A DNA stretch of 64,000 nt from JANNVK01 sp031430435. Lineage in GTDB: Bacteria; Acidobacteriota; Blastocatellia; Pyrinomonadales; Pyrinomonadaceae. Shown piece after piece: positions 53,023 to 60,812 of this stretch (the first letter of the stretch is position 1; each line of letters opens with the position of its first letter). The stretch lies in assembly GCA_031430435.1 (NCBI GenBank), contig JANPBM010000041.1, positions 1 through 64,000 of the forward strand, given 5' to 3'. The notes beneath the pieces were generated by a model. It was not told where the DNA came from and ran no database searches. It saw nothing but the letters and a program-made list of their open reading frames with translations. Position numbers and translations under genes: made by a program.

Positions 53023-53526
53023 TAAATATCGTTCTTTCAACATCTTAACGTGATGCCGAATATGACCGACCAAAATATAAGCAATCGCCCGAACTGAAAT
53101 TTCGTTTTCGCTCGCCACGCCTGTTCTGTTCCACGCTTCTTCGTCTAAATTATTGAAAAACAACGTGTTGGCTTTTCGCAGAAACAACATTTCATCAAGT
53201 AAATCCGATAATTTCACCGCATCGAAATTCGCATTTTCAATATACGGGTCTTGATCGAATCCCGCAAGTGGTTGGCTGTCCGCACGAGCAAAACGCAACG
53301 CCCGATAGGCGAAAACTCGTTCACCGTCAATCAAATGTCCGAGCAGTTCTTTGATTGACCATTTACCTTCGGCGTAACGGTAAAGCCCTCTTTCATCAGA
53401 CATTTGCGAGAAAATCTCACGCAATTCATCGGCTTGATTTCGCAACGCGGAAACGATGTCGGTTTCTTCGACAAGCGAAACATAAGTTTCATAATAAGCA
53501 GCGTATTCGGTTTTATTTGGACGCAT
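53014..53526 (-). CDS. DinB-family protein
   Basis: A 170-residue four-helix protein of the DinB_2 (YfiT-like) metalloenzyme superfamily. Histidines in LGHLIDGERVFAYRALRFAR and VGHIRHHVKMLKERY are in the positions of the metal-binding triad, and the KWSIKELLGHL segment is typical. Such proteins are often thiol-transferase-like or of unknown function. The final residues and the stop codon lie within a heptamer repeat tract, so the C-terminus may be slightly altered. A second heptamer tract lies just upstream of the start. Confidence 0.82.
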   Translation of the reverse strand: MRPNKTEYAAYYETYVSLVEETDIVSALRNQADELREIFSQMSDERGLYRYAEGKWSIKELLGHLIDGERVFAYRALRFARADSQPLAGFDQDPYIENANFDAVKLSDLLDEMLFLRKANTLFFNNLDEEAWNRTGVASENEISVRAIAYILVGHIRHHVKMLKERYLSN

Positions 53527-53554
53527 ATTCTTAATTCTTAATTCTTAATTTTTA
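53527..53554. repeat. heptamer tandem repeat between lysA and dinB genes
   Basis: ATTCTTA three times followed by ATTTTTA in strict 7-bp register, filling most of the 36-bp gap between the lysA stop and the DinB start. Confidence 0.75.
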
Positions 53555-53562
53555 ACTGACAT

Positions 53563-54969
53563 TTACCAAACGTCGTTTCCCAACAAATCTTGGTAAGAAT
53601 CACGGCGGCGAATCAGTTGAACCTCGCCGTTTTCCTTGATTAAAACCACAGCGGGAAGTTGTCTGGCGTTGTATTGAAACATTTGGGCGATTGAATACGC
53701 ACCGCAATTCAGCAACGCTAGAACTTCATTCGGCTCAACGTTTTCGGGCAATTTGCGATAATCGGGCAAACGACCTTCGCCTTCAATGTCAAAATAAACG
53801 TCCGCGCCGTCGCACAACGGTCCCGCAACCTTATAAAATGTTTCGTGCGGTTCACTCGTCCGCGAAGCCGAAATCAGATGATAATACCATTTGTAAGTTT
53901 CCATCGAAAGCAAGATGTTGAAGCCCGCGTCGGTCAACAACCAGTAGTCCGATTCTCGATTTTCGATTTGCGAATTTCGATTGGAATACGGACGCGATTT
54001 TGTGTTTCTAACTGTCGTCAAACAAATTCCCGCATCGGCGATAACGCTTCTTCCGGGTTCGAGCAAAAGCGTGATATTTTTCAAATCTTCATTGTCGTTT
54101 TCTGAAATTGCTTTCCACGCGGCGTTCAATGCGTGCGACGGCGTAAAATCTGACGCAAAAAGTTCGGCGTTTTCTTTGTTCATCAATTCAGCTAAATCGT
54201 TATCTCGCAGATAATTAACAGGGAAACCGCCGCCTAGATTGATGTGCGATAAATTATGATTTGTCTCTTTCGCAACTTCGCGTAATTTTTCGATTAAAAA
54301 CATCAACGCGGTCGTGTAAGGTTCTTCGTTCGGCGTTTGCGAACCGATATGCAGATGAATGCCGCACAAATGCAGGTGGTTGTCGTCCGCTTTCCAACGC
54401 TTGAACGCGACCAATGCATCATCGAAAGTCATCCCGAATTTCGACGAATTCATCGCGGTTTTTAATCCCGCGTGCGTCGCTGTTTCAATTTCGGGAACGA
54501 TGCGGAGCGAGACATTTGCACGCTTCCCAACGCGTTGCGAAACCTTTTCAATCAGTTCGATTTCATACAGCGAATCGGCTTGAATCGCGTAAATTCCCCA
54601 AATAATCGCTTCTTCAAGCTCTTGTTCGGTTTTCGATGTGCCGTTAAAAATAATTTGCTCAGGCTTAAAACCAATTTCGATTGCCTTGAAAAGTTCGCCG
54701 CCGGAATTTACTTCCAAATCGCAATCGGCTTCCAAAACACAACGCAAAATCGCCATATTTGAATTGGCTTTGGCGGCGTAGCAAACCTTTAATTTGCAAC
54801 TGATTACATTTTTTACGGCTTGTAAACGTTCTATATTATGTTTAATTCGCGGTTCGCTGAAGACGAAAAGAGGCGTGCCGAATTCTTCCGCCAGTTTAGT
54901 CGCAGAAACTCCGTGAACTGAAAGTTGTTTGTCTTTTACTTCGAGAAAGTTTTCAATTTGCCAAGTCAT
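53563..54969 (-). CDS. lysA: diaminopimelate decarboxylase-like PLP enzyme
   Basis: A 468-residue fold-type III PLP decarboxylase, most likely converting meso-diaminopimelate to lysine. The PLP lysine is in KVCYAAKANSNMAIL, with CGIHLHIGSQ, HINLGGGFPVNYL, LLEPGRSVIADAG, GPLCDGADVYFD (active-site Cys) and LLNCGAYSIAQMFQYNARQL. It is longer than typical LysA (~420), partly from an insertion near residues 325-342 whose DNA is a tandem heptamer repeat (53952-53986). Another decarboxylase specificity cannot be fully excluded. The start overlaps the upstream small membrane-protein gene by 17 bp. Confidence 0.85.
   Translation of the reverse strand: MTWQIENFLEVKDKQLSVHGVSATKLAEEFGTPLFVFSEPRIKHNIERLQAVKNVISCKLKVCYAAKANSNMAILRCVLEADCDLEVNSGGELFKAIEIGFKPEQIIFNGTSKTEQELEEAIIWGIYAIQADSLYEIELIEKVSQRVGKRANVSLRIVPEIETATHAGLKTAMNSSKFGMTFDDALVAFKRWKADDNHLHLCGIHLHIGSQTPNEEPYTTALMFLIEKLREVAKETNHNLSHINLGGGFPVNYLRDNDLAELMNKENAELFASDFTPSHALNAAWKAISENDNEDLKNITLLLEPGRSVIADAGICLTTVRNTKSRPYSNRNSQIENRESDYWLLTDAGFNILLSMETYKWYYHLISASRTSEPHETFYKVAGPLCDGADVYFDIEGEGRLPDYRKLPENVEPNEVLALLNCGAYSIAQMFQYNARQLPAVVLIKENGEVQLIRRRDSYQDLLGNDVW
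53952..53986. repeat. heptamer tandem repeat inside lysA coding sequence
   Basis: ATTCTCG, ATTTTCG, ATTTGCG, AATTTCG, ATTGGAA in 7-bp register, encoding the polar segment YSNRNSQIENRES of LysA. It has the same design as the intergenic tracts, which suggests a repeat that inserted or expanded within the gene while keeping it open. Confidence 0.6.
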
Positions 54970-55306
54970 TTTTGAAGTGTTTCCAATTTTTATAAACCAA
55001 AAAAGCTAAAATCAGCGAACTCGGAACCGCAATATAAAGATGCGTCCAAATGTTAAAGTAAATGTCTGCAACAATTACAAGAACTGCACAAATCGTAATT
55101 AAATTAACCGCCCATTTTTGCCAAAACCATAAACCGATCAATGCGGGAAGGCTGAGCAACGGCAGAAACGAAAAAAGGGAAAGCGTCGGGTTGTTAAAAT
55201 TCGGGTAATTGAACAAAAGTTCATCACGAAAAAACGACAAAATTGTTAATCCGAAAACGCTTCCGATCAGCAACAGAAAAATCAAAATTCGTAAGGCTAA
55301 AATCAT
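54953..55306 (-). CDS. small integral membrane protein, unknown function
   Basis: A 117-residue protein with four likely membrane helices: ALRILIFLLLIGSVFGLTIL, LFSFLPLLSLPALIGLWFW, AVNLITICAVLVIVADIYF and LYIAVPSSLILAFLVY, ending in a short basic tail. I recognise no family. It overlaps lysA by 17 bp and follows the M15 peptidase gene by one base, so the three are co-transcribed. Confidence 0.6.
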   Translation of the reverse strand: MILALRILIFLLLIGSVFGLTILSFFRDELLFNYPNFNNPTLSLFSFLPLLSLPALIGLWFWQKWAVNLITICAVLVIVADIYFNIWTHLYIAVPSSLILAFLVYKNWKHFKNDLAN

Positions 55307-55307
55307 T

Positions 55308-56138
55308 TTATTTACAGGTTTGGTTAATTCCTAAAACGTAATTGCTAATCATATCAACATTTGCTGCATTTATGCTTCCGATGAAATTTGCACTTGCGAT
55401 ATCTTCATTTTTAATTAAGCTGTTGTATTTAGTCAAAAATGATTTAGATAACGGCGAATACGACCAGTGCCACTTTTCTACTTCGTAGCCATATTCACGA
55501 CCTATTGAGTAAGGCTGACAAAAATCGTATTTGTGAGCATTTTGCATTAACCAATCAAAACGCCTTTTGCCGTCATCATTTTCCCAATCATTTGGACTTG
55601 CATTGTTGAGGTCAAAATCCGTTCCCCAATGATGCCGTGATGTGGTCGGCATTGAACTGTATTCGAGTATTAGTTTTGACTTTTCAAAGTCGGTAGAAGT
55701 TCTGACTAATTTTGACGGCTTCCTCTTACTTCCTATTTCATCTTTAACCGAGTTGCATTCCGTAGTATTCAATTTGTCAAAATAGTTTTCTTTATCGCTG
55801 TTCAAAAAGCGTTTGCCGCACCATTTTGCTGTCCATATGGCTTTCTGTTCTGTGAAATTTCTAGTTGCTGAATAAATAGTCAAGATTATTTTTTTAGGTT
55901 TCGCTAAAGCCGCCGCGTCTTGCATTGCTTTGAATTTAGCGTAAGCCTCTGTTCTTGCGTATTGAATACTATTTTTTTTGCCAACAGCTAAATCATCTTT
56001 TAGAATTCGGACAAAACTCGTTTGTCTCGCAGGATTAAATTTTCCCATCAAGTATTCTTTTGTAATAATTTCTTGCGAGAAAACGCTCAAGTTACAAACT
56101 AACAAGAAACTAATTAACGAAAATAAACTGTATTGCAT
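55308..56138 (-). CDS. M15-family D-alanyl-D-alanine carboxypeptidase (VanY-like)
   Basis: A 276-residue secreted peptidase with a signal peptide (MQYSLFSLISFLLVCNLSVF, cleavage near FSQ). Zinc-binding and catalytic residues are visible in SRHHWGTDFDLNN (His and Asp) and VEKWHWSYSPLS (His within the WHW motif). It should trim D-Ala or cleave peptide cross-bridges of peptidoglycan in the periplasm. It is longer than minimal VanY domains because of a charged N-terminal region and a ~45-residue C-terminal helix. It lies between the small membrane-protein gene and the secreted GH3 gene. Confidence 0.82.
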   Translation of the reverse strand: MQYSLFSLISFLLVCNLSVFSQEIITKEYLMGKFNPARQTSFVRILKDDLAVGKKNSIQYARTEAYAKFKAMQDAAALAKPKKIILTIYSATRNFTEQKAIWTAKWCGKRFLNSDKENYFDKLNTTECNSVKDEIGSKRKPSKLVRTSTDFEKSKLILEYSSMPTTSRHHWGTDFDLNNASPNDWENDDGKRRFDWLMQNAHKYDFCQPYSIGREYGYEVEKWHWSYSPLSKSFLTKYNSLIKNEDIASANFIGSINAANVDMISNYVLGINQTCK

Positions 56139-56152
56139 AATGTTTGGAAAAT

Positions 56153-56187
56153 AATTTTTAATTCGTAATTTTTAATTTTGAATTAAT
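56153..56187. repeat. heptamer tandem repeat over the 3' end of the GH3 gene
   Basis: AATTTTT, AATTCGT, AATTTTT, AATTTTG, AATTAAT in 7-bp register. It contains the GH3 stop codon and encodes the last ~9 residues (SINSKLKITN). Confidence 0.7.
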
Positions 56188-57981
56188 GCTCAAACCTGTT
56201 CCGCGTGGATAATCGCCGATTGTAATCGGCAGTTTTCCGACAAAGTTATTCGTTCCCATAATACCTTTTGCGGCGGCACGTTGCAAACTTGTCATATCGC
56301 CGTAAGCCACAATGTAACTGTTGAATTGAGGCAAGTTACGCAGTAAATACGGATTGCCGAAACTGATTCCGATACTTGGTTTTTTTAACGCAAATACTTC
56401 GTTCAAAACCTTCATTCCCGCATCAGGCAACCCGATCGAGTTTTTCGCACCGCTCCGAACTCGGGCGTAAAGTCCGCTGATTACAACATCGGCTTTCTGA
56501 ATTTTTGAGAGTGCAATTTGAATTTCGGCATCATTCGTACGTTCGTCAATCACAATTCGCTCGGCTTGCAAGCCTTGTGAACGTAACGCGTTAGTAAATA
56601 CCGCACCGACGAAATTCTTATCTTCGCCGTTTGTTATGCACAAAACAACGGCTCTTTTTCCTTTTTCGAGCGGCAGCAACTCTCCGTCGTTTTTGGCTAA
56701 AGTAACGGCATTTTGAGCAATCTCGTCCGATAATTTTCTAGTTTCATCGGTCGAAACAATTTTATCTATTTCGGTTAAAGGCGTGATTTTATTTTTGAAA
56801 AGTCCGAGTTCGTGTTTCCACGCAAGTATTTTTTTGACTGATTCGTTCAGGCGTTCCTGCGAAATTCGCCCCGACATTACGGCATCCTTTAAACCTTTCA
56901 AAGTCAGTTCAATATCGGCGGGTTTTTCCAAAATATCCGCCCCGGCAAGGAATGCCCGAACGGCGGCTTCGTCTTGCGTAAAATACTGCGTCAGACCGCT
57001 CATACTCATTGCATCGGTTACGGTTAAGCCTTTGAAACCAAGTTCTTTATGGAGAATTTGCGTATTGATCATCGGCGAAAGCGTAGCGGGCAAAGTTGCA
57101 TTTTCGGTTGAAAAGGCTGACTCGGTATCAGTGTTGACGGCGTTTTTGATCGGCTTGATAACCGTCGGATCAATCTGCGGCAGAGCGATATGTGCAATCA
57201 TCACGGACGCAATTCCCGCATCAATAACTGCTTTAAACGGGATAAGTTCCAATGAATCGAGCCGTTTTCTGTCGTAATTAATAATCGGCAAACCGCGATG
57301 TGAATCAACTGCCGTATCGCCGTGTCCGGGGAAATGTTTGGCGGTTGCAATCACACGTTGCGACTGCAAACCTTCCATAAACGCCACGCCGAATCGTGCT
57401 ACGTCTTGCGGATTTTCGCCGTAACTTCGCGTATTGATAACGGGATTATCCGCGTTATTATTGACATCAACGACAGGTGCGTAAACTTGCATTACGCCTA
57501 AAGCACGAGCTTCTCGACCAACGATAACACCTTCGCGACGGGCAAGCTCAGGATTTCCGGTCGCCGCAACCGCCATATTCCAAGGGAAATTCACGGTTTC
57601 ATCAAAACGCATTCCGACTCCGCTTTCAAAATCTGCCGAAATTAAAAGCGGAATATTTGCGTTTTCCTGCATTCGGTTGACAAAATGCACGGTTTCATAA
57701 ACTCCGCCCGCAAAAACAACAATTCCGCCGATTTTGTTTTCAACAATATGGCGTTGAATTTCTTTAAAACCGTCGCTGTCTTGTGCCGTATATTTGGCGT
57801 TTATTCCAATATGCACAAGCTGACCGACCTTTTCATCGACCGACATTTTCTTGAGCATTTTGTCGGCTTGTTTCCAAGACTTTTCCGACGGCTCAAAACG
57901 CTTACTCGGTTGAGCAAAGAAGGGAATTGTCCACAGATGAACACAGATGATGACGGATAAAATAGATAATACTTTTTTCAT
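56158..57981 (-). CDS. secreted glycoside hydrolase family 3 protein (beta-N-acetylglucosaminidase-like)
   Basis: A 607-residue protein with a signal peptide (MKKVLSILSVIICVHLWTIP, cleavage near FAQ). The N-terminal barrel has VIATAKHFPGHG near residue 215, TAVDSHRGLPII and the nucleophile motif LTVTDAMSMSGL; a C-terminal alpha/beta sandwich (GH3_C) follows. The KHFPGHG...DSHRGLP loop is that of NagZ-type N-acetylhexosaminidases rather than beta-glucosidases. It is probably a periplasmic or outer-membrane counterpart of the cytoplasmic NagZ at 7189-8274. ATG 57981 starts the signal peptide; the reading from 57993 adds four residues. Confidence 0.85.
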   Translation of the reverse strand: MKKVLSILSVIICVHLWTIPFFAQPSKRFEPSEKSWKQADKMLKKMSVDEKVGQLVHIGINAKYTAQDSDGFKEIQRHIVENKIGGIVVFAGGVYETVHFVNRMQENANIPLLISADFESGVGMRFDETVNFPWNMAVAATGNPELARREGVIVGREARALGVMQVYAPVVDVNNNADNPVINTRSYGENPQDVARFGVAFMEGLQSQRVIATAKHFPGHGDTAVDSHRGLPIINYDRKRLDSLELIPFKAVIDAGIASVMIAHIALPQIDPTVIKPIKNAVNTDTESAFSTENATLPATLSPMINTQILHKELGFKGLTVTDAMSMSGLTQYFTQDEAAVRAFLAGADILEKPADIELTLKGLKDAVMSGRISQERLNESVKKILAWKHELGLFKNKITPLTEIDKIVSTDETRKLSDEIAQNAVTLAKNDGELLPLEKGKRAVVLCITNGEDKNFVGAVFTNALRSQGLQAERIVIDERTNDAEIQIALSKIQKADVVISGLYARVRSGAKNSIGLPDAGMKVLNEVFALKKPSIGISFGNPYLLRNLPQFNSYIVAYGDMTSLQRAAAKGIMGTNNFVGKLPITIGDYPRGTGLSINSKLKITN

Positions 57982-57986
57982 AAAAA

Positions 57987-58373
57987 CTACCAAAGACGCG
58001 AAACAGGATAATTATCAAAAGCTGAATCAATTGAAATTACGGACATTTTTTCAGAAATAGTTTGAGCAATTAACAAGCGATCAAACGGATCACTGTGATG
58101 TTGCCGCAGTTTAATAAACTCATAAAAATGTTTATTTTCAATCGCTAATTGCTCGAAACCATTGATATTGAGTTGATGCGGAAACAGGTTTTCAAAATCA
58201 TCGCTGAGATTTAGTCTGCCCAACCCATATTTAATGGCGATTTCCCAAAGACTGACAACGCTCACGAATTTATCGTTTGTAACATCTTCAATCAATAGCC
58301 GTGCCGCTAAACTCAGTTTTGAATCTCCCGCAATAAACCAAAGCAAAGTATGAGTGTCGAGTAAAAGTTTCAT
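57987..58373 (-). CDS. PIN-domain toxin (VapC-like)
   Basis: A 128-residue PIN-domain ribonuclease of the type II toxin class. The first acidic residue is in LLLDTHTLLWFIAG, the second in VVSLWEIAIKYGLGRL, and the third set in HHSDPFDRLLIAQTI, followed by VISIDSAFDNYPV. The start overlaps the antitoxin stop by four bases, giving the antitoxin-first order. All catalytic acidic residues appear present, so the toxin looks intact. Confidence 0.88.
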   Translation of the reverse strand: MKLLLDTHTLLWFIAGDSKLSLAARLLIEDVTNDKFVSVVSLWEIAIKYGLGRLNLSDDFENLFPHQLNINGFEQLAIENKHFYEFIKLRQHHSDPFDRLLIAQTISEKMSVISIDSAFDNYPVSRLW

Positions 58374-58591
58374 TGATATTCGGAAAACTCCTCAATCGGA
58401 TCATCAAAATTATCTTTAATTTCGATTAAACCTTTCGCACTTCCAAATTGCGGACGCGGTTTTGCTATTTGAAAAGGCACAAGTTTTACGGCTTTTTCAG
58501 ATTCTTCTATCACGACTTCTTCGCCATTTAAAGCTGCCGCGACCAGGCTTGTCAGACTTATTTTCGCTTGTTCAATGCTTACATGTTGCAT
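58370..58591 (-). CDS. Phd/YefM-family antitoxin
   Basis: A 73-residue antitoxin: N-terminal HVSIEQAKISLTSLVAAALN (Phd DNA-binding fold) with GEEVVIEESEKAVKLVPF, then a flexible C-terminal tail that would wrap the toxin. It is the first gene of a two-gene module with the PIN toxin and should repress their joint promoter. Only 12 bp separate it from the symporter gene upstream. Confidence 0.85.
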   Translation of the reverse strand: MQHVSIEQAKISLTSLVAAALNGEEVVIEESEKAVKLVPFQIAKPRPQFGSAKGLIEIKDNFDDPIEEFSEYQ

Positions 58592-58603
58592 AGTTATTAT
58601 ATT

Positions 58604-60184
58604 TTAGCTTTCTTTGTCCGCGAACAACAAACTCGCAATCAAAGCAACAATAAAAGTTGTCGAACTTCCGACAAGTACATACCAAGTCCACGCCAACGGA
58701 GTTGCTTCGGGGATAATCGCAAAACGCTTAACAAATTCCAAATAAAGGAAATAACTCATTAACGTCAAACTCGTCAGCATTCCGATAAGAGCGTGCGTTT
58801 GCGTTGCTTTTTTGAGAAATGTCCCGACTAGAAAAACGCCCAAAATCGGTCCGTTAATCAAGCCGGCAATTGATAGTGCCGAATCTAAAGCCGAGCGTTC
58901 TTGCTTCATCACAAACAACGCGACCAAAATCTGCACAATTCCGAAGAAAACTGTCAGAATACTCGCCATTCTGAGAAGGTGTTTATCATCCGCAGTTTTC
59001 TTGAGCGGTTTGTATAAGTCTTGCACAAAGGTTGCCGCAATCGAGTTTAACGAACTCGACAAAGCTGCCGCAAAGATTGCTGCAACAACTATTCCGCTCA
59101 ATCCGCTTGGCATGTGTTTGGTGATGAAATCGGGGAAAATTTTGTCGCCTCCGGTAAAGGGAAATGCTCCGGTTGCCGTTGCATAACCTTCCAATGCAAA
59201 CGGCTGATAAAACGCGAAAAGCAGAACGCCGATGAACAAAAATCCGATGAATTGTCCGAGAACAACTGCTCCCGAACTTAACAATGCAAAGGATGCAGAG
59301 CTTGCTTTATCGGTGCAAAGATAGCGTTGGACAAGATATTGGTCTGTTCCGTGCGTTGACATTGTTAAAAAGCAACCGCCGATTAAACCCGCGAAAAATG
59401 TAAATGTTTTTGTAAAATCAAACGGCAGATTAAACTGAATTTCCGACAAAAACGGAATCGGCAAGAAGTATTTTGTGTCGCGGATTCCGAAGTCGAACAA
59501 ATTAAACTTGTTAAACTGGCTTCCGATTTCGATTACGCGAGCTGGTCCGCCGTCAACTTGGTTCAAAATTACGACCGCCGCCGCGATTGCTCCGAAGATG
59601 TAGATGCCGAGTTGCACAACCTCAACCCAAATCACCGCTTCCATTCCGCCGAAGAACGTGAAAATAATCATCACCACGCCGAGCAAAATGATAGACAAAA
59701 TAATAATCGTGTTCGGATTCGCGTCCGGCACAAACGCGACATAAACTGCCGCGAGAACAATCGCCGTCAACAAAAGTCTGATCCCGTCGGCAATATTCCG
59801 CATTATCACAAATAAACCGGACGCAAGCATCTTAACTTTCTCGCCGAATCTATCGCCCAAAAGTTGATAAACCGTGAACAATTCGCCTTTGAAATACATC
59901 GGAATAAAGAGCAGCGAAATCACCACGCGACCGAGCATATAACCGAAAACGAGTTGCAAAAACTCGAAATTGCCGTTCTTTGCAAACGCGATTCCGGGAA
60001 CGGAAATAAACGTAATCGTCGAAGTTTCCGTGGCGACAATCGAAGCCGAAATCGCCCACCACGGCACGTTTCTGTCGCCGACAAAATAATCTTTCGTCGT
60101 TTCCTGTTTGCCCGAATAAAAGATACCGAACAGCGTAATGCCGATGAGATATCCGAAGATGATGATTAGGTCTAATGTTTGCAT
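58604..60184 (-). CDS. sodium:solute symporter family protein
   Basis: A 526-residue polytopic protein with about 13-14 helices in the SSS family. It has DLIIIFGYLIGITLFGIFYS, the family stretch WAISASIVATETSTITFISV and GFLFIGVLLFAFYQPF. The substrate (sugar, proline, sialic acid, pantothenate, etc.) cannot be read. The position near GlmS and glycosidase genes makes an aminosugar or sialic-acid-type substrate conceivable but unproven. Confidence 0.85.
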   Translation of the reverse strand: MQTLDLIIIFGYLIGITLFGIFYSGKQETTKDYFVGDRNVPWWAISASIVATETSTITFISVPGIAFAKNGNFEFLQLVFGYMLGRVVISLLFIPMYFKGELFTVYQLLGDRFGEKVKMLASGLFVIMRNIADGIRLLLTAIVLAAVYVAFVPDANPNTIIILSIILLGVVMIIFTFFGGMEAVIWVEVVQLGIYIFGAIAAAVVILNQVDGGPARVIEIGSQFNKFNLFDFGIRDTKYFLPIPFLSEIQFNLPFDFTKTFTFFAGLIGGCFLTMSTHGTDQYLVQRYLCTDKASSASFALLSSGAVVLGQFIGFLFIGVLLFAFYQPFALEGYATATGAFPFTGGDKIFPDFITKHMPSGLSGIVVAAIFAAALSSSLNSIAATFVQDLYKPLKKTADDKHLLRMASILTVFFGIVQILVALFVMKQERSALDSALSIAGLINGPILGVFLVGTFLKKATQTHALIGMLTSLTLMSYFLYLEFVKRFAIIPEATPLAWTWYVLVGSSTTFIVALIASLLFADKES

Positions 60185-60812
60185 TGTTTGTTAAAATGGA
60201 TAAATTTACGGCTTCTGCCAAGTCGTTAAAAAGACCGTTCTAAATTGTTTCAATGCAATTTACAACAATTATTTTGAACAAAAAAGAAGGTCTTTCAAGA
60301 ATGGATATTAGCACAAAACCAAAGTTATTTGAAACAAAAACGTAACAACCATTGTTGGCGATTTTCGCCGGCATTACCGATTTACGAACCGAAATCGGTA
60401 TCAGATATAAACTGCCCAAAATTTCTCCGGTTTCGAGTGTTACTTTAGCTATTTGAAAAACGACTCGATTAATCGACAATTTTATATGAAAATCCTACTT
60501 CCATTGCGGTTATTTCAAAACTATTATTCAGAAAAACAAAAAAATTACCGTATTTTTGCCATAGTCTTTTACCCGTTGGTTTTCCAACCTTGAATTCCGA
60601 AAGATAGTCCGCACAATGGAACGTCTTGATTTTAAGCCGGAGTTTACAATGCCCGTCGTTGGTAAATTTTGGAATGTTATTTTCATTTCGAGCCGAGCGA
60701 AACGTTCTTTAGCCATAAAAATACTCCAAGCAATTTTTAATTTACTTGGAGTCAGTAACTCGTTTGGTTTGTTTACAACTATATTATTCAATATGCAAAC
60801 GCTTTGCAACAA
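60185..60812. other. 628-bp stretch without a convincing gene
   Basis: Two minus-strand ORFs, 60240-60479 (79 residues) and 60528-60812 (94 residues), and one plus-strand ORF at 60616-60852 exist. None has a good ribosome binding site, a recognisable motif or a shared frame, and the plus and minus candidates overlap each other. Some segments read as plausible protein, for example FARLEMKITFQNLP on the minus strand, so a decayed gene is possible. The promoter of the symporter gene probably lies near 60185-60260. Confidence 0.4.
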
